Numbered from the stretch's first letter, positions 17,299-26,154 are shown. The stretch is 64,000 nt of DNA from an uncultured Cuneatibacter sp. (GCA_934234215.1 CAKQHB010000003.1:74155-138154); one strand, 5' to 3'. Notes: generated by a model not told the origin, from the letters alone. Numbers and translations are program-made.

Positions 17299-18068
17299 AA
17301 CTCGACCTCCTCTGCCGCAAATACCGGACCATCCTTGCAGACACGCTTATTGTGCACATGACTGTGGGCATCTACATCCTTTGACTGGCAGACACATGCA
17401 AGACATGCACCAATGCCGCAGGCCATCCGCTCTTCCAGAGACAGATAACAGCGGATATGATTCTCTGCTGCATATGCCTTGATCGCGCGAAGCATCGGGG
17501 TAGGGCCACAGGCGTAAATCACATCAGCCTGCAGATGTTTCTCCCGAATCGCATCCAGAACATTTCCCTTTGTTCCAATGCTGCCATCCTCTGTTGCAAT
17601 TTCCAGATGAGCGACATTCTGAAACTCGTCTGCCAGGAAAGTATCCGCGTTGCGGTAGCCCATAACAGCCGTCACATCACCGGGAAGATTCTTTGCCAGC
17701 TCTAACATTGGTGGAACACCGATACCGCCGCCAATCACCATCGTTTTTCCCTCTAAGATAGGAAAACCATTGCCCATCGGTCCTGCGATGCGGACAGAGT
17801 CACCGGTCTGGTAGGTAGAAAACTCCTCCGTGCCGGTCTTATCTCCAGTCACACGATATACCAGACGCAGTGTGCCAAGTTCTTTATCAATGCCGCACAG
17901 ACTGATAGGTCTGGGCAGAAGCTTGGCTGCGTTTTTTGTGTAAACGGATACAAACTGTCCCGGCACTGCCTGTGCTGCGATCGGCTCTGCCTGCAGCAAC
18001 AGATCAAAGACGCCCGGAATCAGCTCTTTCTGTTCCAGAACAGTCGCCTCGATTACCTGTTTTGCCAT
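17295..18068 (-). CDS. pyrK: dihydroorotate dehydrogenase B, electron-transfer subunit
   Basis: FAD/[2Fe-2S] protein that passes electrons from PyrD to NAD. It has 257 residues. It has the FAD motif region LLPRPISLCGID, the NAD-binding MVIGGGIGVPPML, and a C-terminal iron-sulfur set: CGIGACLACVC plus a later Cys in KRVCKDGPVF. It is encoded between pyrF (gap 34 nt) and pyrD (4-nt overlap). Confidence 0.96.
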   Translation of the reverse strand: MAKQVIEATVLEQKELIPGVFDLLLQAEPIAAQAVPGQFVSVYTKNAAKLLPRPISLCGIDKELGTLRLVYRVTGDKTGTEEFSTYQTGDSVRIAGPMGNGFPILEGKTMVIGGGIGVPPMLELAKNLPGDVTAVMGYRNADTFLADEFQNVAHLEIATEDGSIGTKGNVLDAIREKHLQADVIYACGPTPMLRAIKAYAAENHIRCYLSLEERMACGIGACLACVCQSKDVDAHSHVHNKRVCKDGPVFAAEEVEL

Positions 18069-18102
18069 TGTAATTCCTCTTTACTTTCTATATTAAATAA
18101 GG

Positions 18103-19023
18103 TTAAAAAATGCTGTTGATATCTGCAATCATATCCAGAACTGCCTGTCTGGATGCATCTGCGAAGTTCTCTGCTCCAAACTTTGCGTACTTCTCCTGCT
18201 TCCATGCTGCAATGATGCCTCTGGAAGAGTTTACGATCGCACCAAGACCATCCTCATTAAAGTAGGGCTTCAGATCTGCTGCCTTACCGCCCTGTGCGCC
18301 GTAGCCCGGTACAAGGATGTAAGTCTTCGGCATCTTCTTACGCAGAACAGCACCCATCTCAGGGTAAGTTGCACCGACAACACAACCAACATTACTATAA
18401 ACGCTGCCCATGCTCTGTGCACCCCACTCATTTACTTTCTCGGCAACGATCTCATACAGAGGAGTCGTACCGTCCACCAGGCGATCCTGGAACTCACCGC
18501 TGCTGGGGTTGGATGTCTTCACTAAAACGAAGATACCGCGATCGTTTGCGTTACATACGTCTAAGAAGGGCTTGATACCGTCTGTTCCCAGATAAGGATT
18601 GACAGTGGCGAAGTCCTCATCGAAACCGGCGAACTTCTTTCCTGCAATCTCCACCTGACCCAGATGACCGACTGCGTATGCTGCGGAAGTAGAACCGATG
18701 TCACCGCGCTTTACATCACCGATCACAACCAGTCCCTTCTCTTTACAGTACTTCACAGTCTTATCATAAGCTGCCATGCCCGGCAGACCAAACTGCTCAT
18801 ACATTGCGATCTGCGGCTTTACTGCCGGAATCAGATCATAAACGGCATCTACGATTGCCTTATTGAACTGCCAGATCGCTTCTGCTGCGCCCTCCGGATT
18901 TGCACCATACTGCTCAAAAGCAGCCTTCTGTACATGCTCCGGCACATAAGCAAGCATTGGATCCAGTCCAACAACGACCGGTGCGTTTGTTTTTACAATC
19001 TTCTCAATTAACTGATCAATCAT
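18103..19023 (-). CDS. pyrF: orotidine 5'-phosphate decarboxylase (type 2)
   Basis: Makes UMP from OMP. It has 306 residues, the longer type 2 form, with the catalytic DVKRGDIGSTS motif (about residues 97-107) and the VPGYGAQGG phosphate-binding loop. ATG at 19023 is preferred (AGGAG 9 nt and GGAGAG 3-4 nt upstream); an in-frame ATG at 19032 sits directly on the AGGAG. First gene of pyrF-pyrK-pyrD. Confidence 0.95.
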   Translation of the reverse strand: MIDQLIEKIVKTNAPVVVGLDPMLAYVPEHVQKAAFEQYGANPEGAAEAIWQFNKAIVDAVYDLIPAVKPQIAMYEQFGLPGMAAYDKTVKYCKEKGLVVIGDVKRGDIGSTSAAYAVGHLGQVEIAGKKFAGFDEDFATVNPYLGTDGIKPFLDVCNANDRGIFVLVKTSNPSSGEFQDRLVDGTTPLYEIVAEKVNEWGAQSMGSVYSNVGCVVGATYPEMGAVLRKKMPKTYILVPGYGAQGGKAADLKPYFNEDGLGAIVNSSRGIIAAWKQEKYAKFGAENFADASRQAVLDMIADINSIF

Positions 19024-19098
19024 ACTCTCCATCTCCTGTCTTTGTATCCTACTGGGAACAAATCTGACGGATTTTGTACCCCGCCATCTTTATCTTTC

Positions 19099-19128
19099 AG
19101 GATACCATAAATACCCCTTTTTTGACAA
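19099..19128 (-). promoter_or_regulatory. candidate promoter of pyrF-pyrK-pyrD
   Basis: Minus strand TTGTCA (19123-19128), 18 bp, TATCCT (19099-19104) with an extended TGG just before it. The short leader holds a small imperfect palindrome (AAATC...GATTT near 19055) but no recognised PyrR site. Confidence 0.6.
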
Positions 19129-19186
19129 CCATCTATGTGATATTTTCCTGATTCCTGTCTTTGTTTTTTATTTTTTAAAAAAAGTG

Positions 19187-19215
19187 TTGACAAATCCAAC
19201 CTCATCCGTTATCAT
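19187..19215 (+). promoter_or_regulatory. promoter of the tRNA-Gly cluster
   Basis: TTGACA (19187-19192), 17 bp spacer, TATCAT (19210-19215), about 28 nt before the first tRNA. Confidence 0.75.
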
Positions 19216-19243
19216 ATAACACGTCGCTGATGAACAGCGCCAA

Positions 19244-19315
19244 GCACGAGTGGCTCAGTGGTGGAGTATCGCCTTGCCAAGGCGAGGGTCGCGGGTTCGA
19301 ATCCCGTCTCGTGCT
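19244..19315 (+). tRNA. tRNA-Gly (anticodon GCC), copy 1
   Basis: Acceptor arms GCACGAG/CTCGTGC close a full cloverleaf. The anticodon stem TCGCC/GGCGA carries loop TTGCCAA (anticodon GCC), and the T-arm is GCGGGTTCGAATCCCGT. The discriminator base is T, and CCA is not encoded. Confidence 0.97.
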
Positions 19316-19345
19316 CTTCAGATTCACATCTGATTTTGTTTCACT

Positions 19346-19417
19346 GCACGAGTGGCTCAGTGGTGGAGTATCGCCTTGCCAAGGCGAGGGTCGCGGGTTC
19401 GAATCCCGTCTCGTGCT
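19346..19417 (+). tRNA. tRNA-Gly (anticodon GCC), copy 2
   Basis: Identical in sequence to copy 1 over all 72 nt, placed 102 nt downstream. The intervening spacer resembles the next one (CTTCAG...ATCTGATTTTGTTT). Confidence 0.97.
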
Positions 19418-19448
19418 TCTTCAGTTTCATATCTGATTTTGTTTTACT

Positions 19449-19520
19449 GCACGAGTGGCTCAGTGGTGGAGTATCGCCTTGCCAAGGCGAGGGTCGCGGG
19501 TTCGAATCCCGTCTCGTGCT
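19449..19520 (+). tRNA. tRNA-Gly (anticodon GCC), copy 3
   Basis: Identical to copies 1 and 2, 103 nt after copy 2. It is followed by T-rich sequence and a terminator hairpin. Confidence 0.97.
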
Positions 19521-19532
19521 TTTTTCATGTTC

Positions 19533-19571
19533 AAAGCCTGTGTGGGTACTCTCCTGCACAGGCTTTTGTTT
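19533..19571 (+). terminator. terminator of the tRNA-Gly cluster
   Basis: AAAGCCTGTG (19533-19542) pairs with CACAGGCTTT (19557-19566), followed by TGTTTT. Confidence 0.8.
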
Positions 19572-19600
19572 TAGAAATGCAACGCAATTTCCTATAAAGT
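19571..19600. repeat. dispersed palindromic repeat, site 1 (left arm degenerate)
   Basis: Carries the core ACGCAATTTCCTATAAAG shared with sites 2 and 3. The left arm is reduced to TTAGAAATGC. It sits between the tRNA terminator and the SDR terminator. Confidence 0.65.
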
Positions 19601-19605
19601 CAGAA

Positions 19606-19644
19606 AGAGGCGCATCCGTGGGACTTTTCTCTGGATGTGCCTCT
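19606..19644 (-). terminator. terminator of the SDR gene
   Basis: AGAGGCGCATCC (19606-19617) pairs with GGATGTGCCTCT (19633-19644). On the minus strand the hairpin is followed by TTTCTGACTTT. It lies 33 nt after the SDR stop. Confidence 0.65.
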
Positions 19645-19676
19645 TGTTATGCCTGTGAAATATTTTTGAATAAAAA

Positions 19677-20477
19677 TTATGGTCTCTGACCCATGCCGCC
19701 TTCCAACGTGATGGTCTCACCGTTCATGTACTTGAAGTCCGGAGATGCCAGCTGTACGCAAACACGACCAATCTCCTTCTCTGCGTCACCAAAATGACCA
19801 GCCGGAGGCATCTTTACATTTGCCTTGAATGCATCGGGATATGCTTTTTCAAACTGCTCCAGCTGAGAAGTCCATGCCAGAGGGCAGATAACATTGACAT
19901 TAATGCCGTCCTTTGCCCACTCGGTTGCTGCAACACGGGACAAACCACGAATGCCCTCTTTTGCTGCTGCATAAGCGCACTGACCGTAGTTGCCGAACAG
20001 GCCTGCGCCGGATGCGAAGTTGATGACAGAACCCTGAGACTTTGCCAGATACGGATAGCAAGTCTTCATATAATAAAATGCTGCATACAGTCCGGAATAC
20101 ATCGCCAGATCAAACTGCTCTGTTGTGTGATCTGCCAGTGCAACGCCGGATGCGGATGCCTGTGCGTTGTTGATCAGAACATCGATACCGCCAAACTCAG
20201 CAACTGCCTGCTCAACCACACTCTTTACAACGGCTTCGTTGTCTGCACCGGCATTGACATCTGCCTGTACTGCCAGAACTTTGATTCCGTACAGACGCTC
20301 CAGCTCTTCTTTCGCGTCTTCCAGCTTCTTGACATTACGTCCGGTGATGACAAGGTTAGCGCCCTCTTTTGCATAAGCAGTCGCGATACCGTAGCCGATG
20401 GAACCACATCTTCCATCACTCAAAACCGCACGACCTGCGCCGGTGATGATTGCTGTCTTACCTGTTAAAAAACCCAT
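19677..20477 (-). CDS. short-chain dehydrogenase/reductase with an insertion in the nucleotide-binding motif
   Basis: NAD(P)-dependent oxidoreductase of 266 residues and unknown substrate. The Rossmann glycine motif is stretched: TGAGRA is followed by an extra VLSDGRC-like segment before GSIGYGIA (residues about 10-30). The rest is classical: NNAQ at about 105, catalytic Ser in FASGAG, YAAAK for Tyr/Lys, and a C-terminal GGMGQRP. ATG at 20477 has GGAGG 8 nt upstream. It lies alone between terminators, convergent with the tRNA cluster. Confidence 0.88.
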   Translation of the reverse strand: MGFLTGKTAIITGAGRAVLSDGRCGSIGYGIATAYAKEGANLVITGRNVKKLEDAKEELERLYGIKVLAVQADVNAGADNEAVVKSVVEQAVAEFGGIDVLINNAQASASGVALADHTTEQFDLAMYSGLYAAFYYMKTCYPYLAKSQGSVINFASGAGLFGNYGQCAYAAAKEGIRGLSRVAATEWAKDGINVNVICPLAWTSQLEQFEKAYPDAFKANVKMPPAGHFGDAEKEIGRVCVQLASPDFKYMNGETITLEGGMGQRP

Positions 20478-20550
20478 TGTAGCTACCTCCAAATTTTTTT
20501 CTTTTGCCTATATCATACTATATTCTCACATTGTTCACAAGTTAAAAATA

Positions 20551-20635
20551 GAATCCTGCTCCACAGGATTCTCCGCCTGCGGCGGGTCGCGAAGCGACAA
20601 ATTCCGTTCCGCCGCAGTGCGATCCACGCGGAACG
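20551..20635. repeat. run of three stacked perfect hairpins next to repeat site 2
   Basis: GAATCCTG (20551-20558)/CAGGATTC (20564-20571), GTCGC (20586-20590)/GCGAC (20594-20598) with a 3-nt loop, and CGTTCCGC (20605-20612)/GCGGAACG (20628-20635). The GC-rich, highly structured block leads straight into the palindromic repeat. Repeat site 3 shares the GGAACGCTTTTT end of it. Confidence 0.6.
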
Positions 20636-20636
20636 C

Positions 20637-20683
20637 TTTTTGCTTTATAGGAAATGCGACGCAATTTCCTATAAAGCAAAAAA
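20637..20683. repeat. dispersed palindromic repeat, site 2
   Basis: A stem of more than 20 bp: TTTTTGCTTTATAGGAAAT (20637-20655) pairs with ATTTCCTATAAAGCAAAAA on the right. The centre GCGACGC also pairs, leaving single unpaired bases. It lies between the aminotransferase and SDR genes and could terminate in either direction. Confidence 0.8.
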
Positions 20684-20713
20684 TGCCACAGCCCTAAATT
20701 CCAGGCCGTGGCA
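20680..20713 (-). terminator. terminator of the aminotransferase gene
   Basis: Minus-strand RNA pairs TGCCACGGCC with GGCTGTGGCA (one G-U pair), followed by TTTTTTG. It starts about 10 nt after the stop codon. Confidence 0.8.
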
Positions 20714-20723
20714 CAAAAATGAA

Positions 20724-21917
20724 TTATCGATTTGGATATTCTGTTTTTACGAACTTCTCCAGTGCAACCAGAGAGCGTTTTACTTTTTCGGTGTCGATGC
20801 AATACGCCATGCGGAAGTATCCGGGGCATCCAAAACCGTCCGCCGGGACAAGCACAAGGTCGTATTTCAGTGCTTTCTTGCAGAAAGCAACAGAATCTGC
20901 TTCCAGCGCCTTCGGGAAGATGTAAAAAGTTCCACCGGGGCGAACACAAGTAAATCCCAGTTCCAGCAGCTTGTCGTAGATCAGGTTCATATTTGTCTCG
21001 TAGACCGAAAGATCGGAAGTCTGATCCAAAACTTCTGCGACTGCCAACTGGATCATGGAAGGCGGACAGTTCTGACCGATACCACGGGAAATCTGACCAC
21101 ACATCTGCACCATCATCGCAGATCTTCCGCATGCCGGATTGATGGCAACGTAGCCGATGCGCTCTCCGGGAAGAGACAAGGACTTTGAGAAGGAATAACA
21201 GGAAATCGTGTTCGCATAGAACTTGCTCACATAAGGAGCCTCTTTGCCGTCAAACAAGATCTCCCGGTAAGGTTCATCCGAGATCAGGAAAATCTCGTGC
21301 TCGTACTCTTCCTGCTTTTTCGTCAGAATCTCTGCAAGGCGCTGCAGCGTCTCTGCGGAATAAACGGCACCGGAGGGATTGTTCGGTGTGTTGATCAGAA
21401 CAGCCTGCACCTTCGGATTCAGAATTTCTTCGAACTTGTCAAAGTCAATCTGGAATGCCGTCGTATCTGGCGGAACAACCTTCAGCACCCTTCCATCCTG
21501 CTCGACATAGGGACGATATTCCGGGAAGAACGGAGCAAAGGTCACGATCTCATCTCCCGGCACCGTTACAAGACGGAATGCATGAGACAATGCACCCGCT
21601 GCACCGATTGCCATGAAAATATCGTCTGCCGTATAATTCATATCAAACCGGCGGTTCAAGGATTCCGCAACCTTCTTTCTGACGGAAGGGATACCAAGGC
21701 TGGGACTGTAACCATGCACTGCCATATCGTTGCCACTCTGCAGCAGCCGGATGCAGGCATCATTGAATGCCTGAGGAACCGGCACGGAGGGATTGCCGAG
21801 GCTGTAATCGAACACATTTTCATAGCCGATCTCGGCACCGCGTGCAGTCGCATACTCCGAAAGTTCGCGGATCACGGACTTTCCATTTAACATCTGTTTA
21901 AAATATTCTGAAACCAT
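20724..21917 (-). CDS. PLP-dependent class I/II aminotransferase
   Basis: Fold-type I aminotransferase of 397 residues, probably acting on an amino acid such as aspartate or an aromatic/branched one; the substrate cannot be fixed. It shows NTPNNPSGAVYS (PLP contact), the SDEPYREI motif, the catalytic Lys in CYSFSKSLSLPGERIGY (about residue 240), and a C-terminal GTFYIFPKALE. ATG at 21917 has GGAG 12 nt upstream. A TTG 18 nt earlier lacks a site. It starts 21 nt after glyA and is likely co-transcribed with it. Confidence 0.9.
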   Translation of the reverse strand: MVSEYFKQMLNGKSVIRELSEYATARGAEIGYENVFDYSLGNPSVPVPQAFNDACIRLLQSGNDMAVHGYSPSLGIPSVRKKVAESLNRRFDMNYTADDIFMAIGAAGALSHAFRLVTVPGDEIVTFAPFFPEYRPYVEQDGRVLKVVPPDTTAFQIDFDKFEEILNPKVQAVLINTPNNPSGAVYSAETLQRLAEILTKKQEEYEHEIFLISDEPYREILFDGKEAPYVSKFYANTISCYSFSKSLSLPGERIGYVAINPACGRSAMMVQMCGQISRGIGQNCPPSMIQLAVAEVLDQTSDLSVYETNMNLIYDKLLELGFTCVRPGGTFYIFPKALEADSVAFCKKALKYDLVLVPADGFGCPGYFRMAYCIDTEKVKRSLVALEKFVKTEYPNR

Positions 21918-21938
21918 AGTTTCGCTGTTCTCCAATCT

Positions 21939-23180
21939 TTATGCGTAGAGCGGATACTTGTCTGTCAGACTCTTTACCAGCTCCATCGCTTTTTTCTGAT
22001 TTGCATCTACATCCTGAACAACGAGAGAGATTGCCTCTGCAATCACATCCATGTCTGCCTCCACCATACCGCGGGTCGTAACGGCAGGAGTTCCGAGACG
22101 GATACCGCTTGTAACAAACGGGGATGCCGGGTCATTCGGGATCGTGTTCTTGTTACAGGTAATGTTTGCAGCATCCAGGATCTTCTCTGCCGCCTTGCCT
22201 GTGATGCCCTTATTTAACAGATTTACCAGCATCAGGTGATTATCCGTGCCTCCGGATACCAGCGTAAAGTCGCGATCCAGCAATCCCTTCGCCAATGCCT
22301 GTGCATTCTTGACGATCTGCTGCTGATAAGTCGTAAATTCCGGACGCAGCGCTTCCTCGAAGCAAACTGCCTTGCCGGCAATCACATGCATCAGAGGTCC
22401 GCCCTGAATACCAGGGAAGATTGCTTTGTTGAAATTGTATTTTTCATTTGCCTCAGCAGTTGCCATGATCATGCCGCCACGGGGACCACGCAGCGTTTTG
22501 TGAGTCGTAGTTGTCACAACGTCCGCATACGGGATCGGGCTTTCGTGAAGTCCTGTTGCAACAAGACCTGCAATATGTGCGATATCAACCATGAGAACTG
22601 CGCCAACTTCGTCACAAATCTCCCGGAATTTCTTAAAATCAATGGCTCTCGGATATGCGCTGGCGCCGGCAACGATCATCTTCGGCTTGCACTCTTTTGC
22701 GATGCGCAGCACTTCATCATAGTCGATATATCCTTCCTCATTGACACCATAGGGAACAACATGGAAATACTTTCCGGACATATTAACCGCGCTGCCGTGG
22801 GACAGATGGCCGCCCTGATCCAATGCCATGCCCATGAACGTATCACCGGGCTTCATAACTGCAAAAAAGACTGCCATATTTGCCTGTGCACCGGAATGAG
22901 GCTGTACATTGGCATAATCACAGCCAAACAGCTTTTTTGCCCGCTCTCTTGCCAGGTTCTCAACCACATCTACGTACTCGCAGCCGCCATAATAGCGCTT
23001 GCCAGGATAGCCCTCCGCGTACTTGTTTGTCAACGGGCTGCCCATTGCTGCCATGACTGCCTTGCTCACAAAGTTTTCGGATGCAATTAGCTCAATATGA
23101 CTGTTCTGTCGGTTCATCTCATCTGTGATAGCTGCTGCAACTTCCGGATCCGTCTTTACAATCTCGTCAAAATCAAACAT
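21939..23180 (-). CDS. glyA: serine hydroxymethyltransferase
   Basis: Interconverts serine + THF and glycine + 5,10-methylene-THF. It has 413 residues. It contains the GSPLTNKYAEGYPGKRYYGGCEYVD region, SGAQANMAV, and the PLP lysine motif VVTTTTHKTLRGPRGG (Lys at about residue 226). AGGAGG lies 8 nt before the ATG. With folD and fchA upstream it forms a one-carbon group that supplies glycine and formyl-THF for the purD/purN steps. Confidence 0.97.
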   Translation of the reverse strand: MFDFDEIVKTDPEVAAAITDEMNRQNSHIELIASENFVSKAVMAAMGSPLTNKYAEGYPGKRYYGGCEYVDVVENLARERAKKLFGCDYANVQPHSGAQANMAVFFAVMKPGDTFMGMALDQGGHLSHGSAVNMSGKYFHVVPYGVNEEGYIDYDEVLRIAKECKPKMIVAGASAYPRAIDFKKFREICDEVGAVLMVDIAHIAGLVATGLHESPIPYADVVTTTTHKTLRGPRGGMIMATAEANEKYNFNKAIFPGIQGGPLMHVIAGKAVCFEEALRPEFTTYQQQIVKNAQALAKGLLDRDFTLVSGGTDNHLMLVNLLNKGITGKAAEKILDAANITCNKNTIPNDPASPFVTSGIRLGTPAVTTRGMVEADMDVIAEAISLVVQDVDANQKKAMELVKSLTDKYPLYA

Positions 23181-23211
23181 ACCATTGTCCTCCTGGATTT
23201 TCTTTTTTCAC

Positions 23212-23240
23212 ACTATAGCACCATTTTCCGGATGCGTCCA
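23212..23240 (-). promoter_or_regulatory. candidate promoter of glyA
   Basis: Minus strand TGGACG (23235-23240), 17 bp, TATAGT (23212-23217), about 30 nt before the glyA start. Confidence 0.55.
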
Positions 23241-23280
23241 GTTCATTTCCAAGAAAAAATGCACAGGGCAAGAAACTTCT

Positions 23281-25287
23281 TTAAGACTTTTTCTTTTTGT
23301 GGGTATTGCGGATTGTCTTTTTCTTTGTTGATTTTCCGGAAAATCCCGCTGCTTTCTCTCCGCGGGATCTGTCTGCGCTGCAGCCGCTTCTACTGCCGGA
23401 GGCCTCTCTTTTAGCACTGCCGGTTTGTTTTCCGCCACTCGTTTGTTTGCCAGCGCGGTCATGCTCCCTCGGTCGGATCAGGCATTCTTTTCCGTAGCCG
23501 ATCAGGTCTCTTCTGCCGCCCTTGATCAATGCCTCTTCCACAAGATCGTACAGCTTCGGATCGCGATACTGGATCAGGGCACGCTGCATCGCCTTTTCAT
23601 GCGGATTGGACGGAATATATACCGGTTCCATTGTCCGAGGGTCCAGTCCGGTGTAGTACATACAGGTAGAAATAGTGGACGGTGTCGGATAAAAGTCCTG
23701 CACCTGCTCCGGCATGTACCCCAAATCACGCAAATGTTCTGCCATTACGATTGCATCGGACAGATGGGAACCGGGGTGAGAGGACATCAGGTATGGCACC
23801 AGATACTGTTTCATGCCAAGTCGCTCGTTCATCTTTTTGTACTTTTCCGTAAAGCGCTCATATACCGCATGCTCCGGCTTTCCAAGGAGCTTTAAAACCC
23901 GATCGGATACATGTTCCGGCGCAACCTTCAGCTGGCCGCTGACATGATACCGGCACAGCTCTTCCAAAAATGCATCACTCTTATCCGCCAGCACATAATC
24001 AAATCGTATACCGGAGCGAATGAACACTTTCTTCACTCCCGGCAGTGCCCGAAGCTCACGCAGCAGCGCAATATAATCACTGTGGTCGGCTTTCAGATTC
24101 GGGCAGGGCTTTGGAAACAGGCATTGCCTGTTGGGACACACCCCCTTTGTCAGCTGCTTTTCGCAGGAAGGTGCCCGGAAGTTTGCCGTAGGACCTCCTA
24201 CATCGTGGATGTAGCCCTTGAAATCCGGGTCCTGGATCAGAAGCTTTGCCTCTTTCAAAATAGACTCGTGGCTGCGCACCTGCACCGTACGTCCCTGATG
24301 GAATGTCAGCGCACAGAAGCTGCAGCCGCCGAAGCAGCCACGGTTGCTGGTCAGGCTGAACTTGATTTCCTTGATCGCCGGAACGCCGCCTAACGCTTCA
24401 TAAGAAGGATGGTACGTCCGCATATACGGCAGATCATAGACATCATCCATCTCCTGCGTGGTGAGAGGCGCTGCTGCCGGGTTTTGTACGACCCACAAAT
24501 GCTGCGTCTCATAGGGCTCCATCAGGCGTTTGCCAATGATGGGATCGGTATTGCAATACTGCACATAAAAGCTCTCGGCATAGCGCTTCTTCTCTTCCAG
24601 CATGGATTCATAAGAAGGCAAGGTAACCGCATCGTAAACGTCTTCCGGATGCTTTGTCTTGTAGACGGTGCCGGGGATAAAGGTGATATCCTGCACTGCA
24701 AGTCCGGAATCCAACGCATCTGCAATCTCTACGATGGAGTGCTCTCCCATGCCGTAGGAAATCAGATCTGCCTGAGAATCCAATAAAATCGACCGCTTCA
24801 GACGGTTTGACCAGTAGTCATAGTGTGCCAGTCGCCGCAGACTCGCCTCGATGCCGCCGATGATGACCGGCACATCCGGATAGGTGCGGCGGATCAAATT
24901 GCCGTATACGACTGTGGCATAGTCCGGACGTTTTCCGATCACGCCGCCAGGGGTATAAGCATCTGTTTTACGGCGCTTTTTCGAGACAGAATAATGGTTC
25001 ACCATTGGGTCCATATTGCCGCCGGAGATCAAAAATCCAAGGCGGGGTTTTCCGAAGACATCAATGCTAGAATCGTCCTTCCAGTCCGGCTGTGCGATGA
25101 TACCAACCCGATAACCGTGGGCTTCTAGGATTCGAGAGATGATCGCATGTCCAAAAGAAGGGTGATCCACATAGGCATCGGCAATGACATAGGCAAAATC
25201 TACCTGATCCCAGCCTCGATCCAGCATCTCCTGTCTTGTGATGGGCAAAAACTGCCCGGTTCTCTGTTCTGTTTCCTGTTGTTTCAT
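23281..25287 (-). CDS. YgiQ-family radical SAM protein
   Basis: 668 residues. Radical SAM cluster CFGGCSFCALTFHQGR at about 325-340 (CxxxCxxC), preceded by a cobalamin-like N-terminal domain. The family block PSTISTCMYYTGLDP and a basic, Ser/Gly/Lys-rich tail of about 60 residues follow (KKKTIRNTHKKKKS end). The biochemical reaction of the YgiQ family is not established. It starts 12 nt after folD and ends about 100 nt before glyA. Confidence 0.9.
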   Translation of the reverse strand: MKQQETEQRTGQFLPITRQEMLDRGWDQVDFAYVIADAYVDHPSFGHAIISRILEAHGYRVGIIAQPDWKDDSSIDVFGKPRLGFLISGGNMDPMVNHYSVSKKRRKTDAYTPGGVIGKRPDYATVVYGNLIRRTYPDVPVIIGGIEASLRRLAHYDYWSNRLKRSILLDSQADLISYGMGEHSIVEIADALDSGLAVQDITFIPGTVYKTKHPEDVYDAVTLPSYESMLEEKKRYAESFYVQYCNTDPIIGKRLMEPYETQHLWVVQNPAAAPLTTQEMDDVYDLPYMRTYHPSYEALGGVPAIKEIKFSLTSNRGCFGGCSFCALTFHQGRTVQVRSHESILKEAKLLIQDPDFKGYIHDVGGPTANFRAPSCEKQLTKGVCPNRQCLFPKPCPNLKADHSDYIALLRELRALPGVKKVFIRSGIRFDYVLADKSDAFLEELCRYHVSGQLKVAPEHVSDRVLKLLGKPEHAVYERFTEKYKKMNERLGMKQYLVPYLMSSHPGSHLSDAIVMAEHLRDLGYMPEQVQDFYPTPSTISTCMYYTGLDPRTMEPVYIPSNPHEKAMQRALIQYRDPKLYDLVEEALIKGGRRDLIGYGKECLIRPREHDRAGKQTSGGKQTGSAKREASGSRSGCSADRSRGEKAAGFSGKSTKKKTIRNTHKKKKS

Positions 25288-25299
25288 TCTAAATTCCTT

Positions 25300-26151
25300 T
25301 TAGTTTTCTGCTTTCTGCTGCTTCGCTGCCCGCATCAGATGAGATGCCAGCACGGAAGTTGTCACACTGCCAACGCCGCCGGGAACTGGGATTCCCATGG
25401 AAGCAATCCCTTCCAGACTCTCCAGATCTACGTCGCCGCAAAGCTTCTGTTCTTTTTCATCGTAGTTAATGCCCACATCCAACACAATGGCATCCTGTCC
25501 GATATAAGAGGCATCCACCATCCGTGCTTTTCCGGCTGCTGCCACAACGATATCGGCTCTCTTGCAGATTTCCTGCGGATTCCGCGTACGAGTGTGTACC
25601 GTTGTCACAGTTGCATTTTCCTGCAGCATCAGCTGTGCCAGAGGCTTGCCGATTACAAGACTGCGGCCGATAATGGCAACATTTTTACCGGTCAGGTCAA
25701 TCTCCGCGTACTTCAGAATCTCAACCACAGCTTCCGCCGTGCAGGGAGCAAATCCCGTCGGATCTCCCTGATACAGCTTTGCCATATTGACTGGACTGAT
25801 GCCGTCCAGATCCTTTGCCGGATCAATCTGGGTGATGATTCGTTCTTCTTTCAGATGTTTCGGCAGCGGACGCAGCAGCAGAATACCGTTCACATCCGGA
25901 TCTGCATTGATCTGTGCAAAAGACTTTGCAAAATCTTCCGCTGTGATCGTCTCCGGAAAAACCGACACTTCACAGCGCAGGCCGATCTTCTCCATGCGCT
26001 TGCAGGCACCGCGCTCATATGCCAGATCATCCGGTCTTTCTCCGACACGCACAATGGCAAGCTTCGGCACCGGACCATCCCAGCTTTGCAGCTCCTCCTG
26101 CATCCGGGCATTCATCTTATTTGCTACTTCCATTCCTCTGATTCTTCTCAT
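25300..26151 (-). CDS. folD: bifunctional methylene-THF dehydrogenase / methenyl-THF cyclohydrolase
   Basis: NADP-linked enzyme interconverting 5,10-methylene-THF and 10-formyl-THF. It has 283 residues. It shows YxxxK-like catalytic residues in YERGACKRMEKIGL, the LLLRPLPKHL loop, the GRSLVIGKPLAQLML motif and a C-terminal PVPGGVGSVTTSVLASHL. It starts 3 nt after the fchA stop, with AAAGGA upstream. Confidence 0.95.
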   Translation of the reverse strand: MRRIRGMEVANKMNARMQEELQSWDGPVPKLAIVRVGERPDDLAYERGACKRMEKIGLRCEVSVFPETITAEDFAKSFAQINADPDVNGILLLRPLPKHLKEERIITQIDPAKDLDGISPVNMAKLYQGDPTGFAPCTAEAVVEILKYAEIDLTGKNVAIIGRSLVIGKPLAQLMLQENATVTTVHTRTRNPQEICKRADIVVAAAGKARMVDASYIGQDAIVLDVGINYDEKEQKLCGDVDLESLEGIASMGIPVPGGVGSVTTSVLASHLMRAAKQQKAEN

Positions 26152-26154
26152 TTC

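Noticed and set aside
19230..19689. Open frames spanning the repeated units near 19.3-19.5 kb, and the idea of a CRISPR-like array
   Set aside because: The repeat unit is a complete tRNA-Gly gene, so the frames and regular spacing come from tandem tRNAs.
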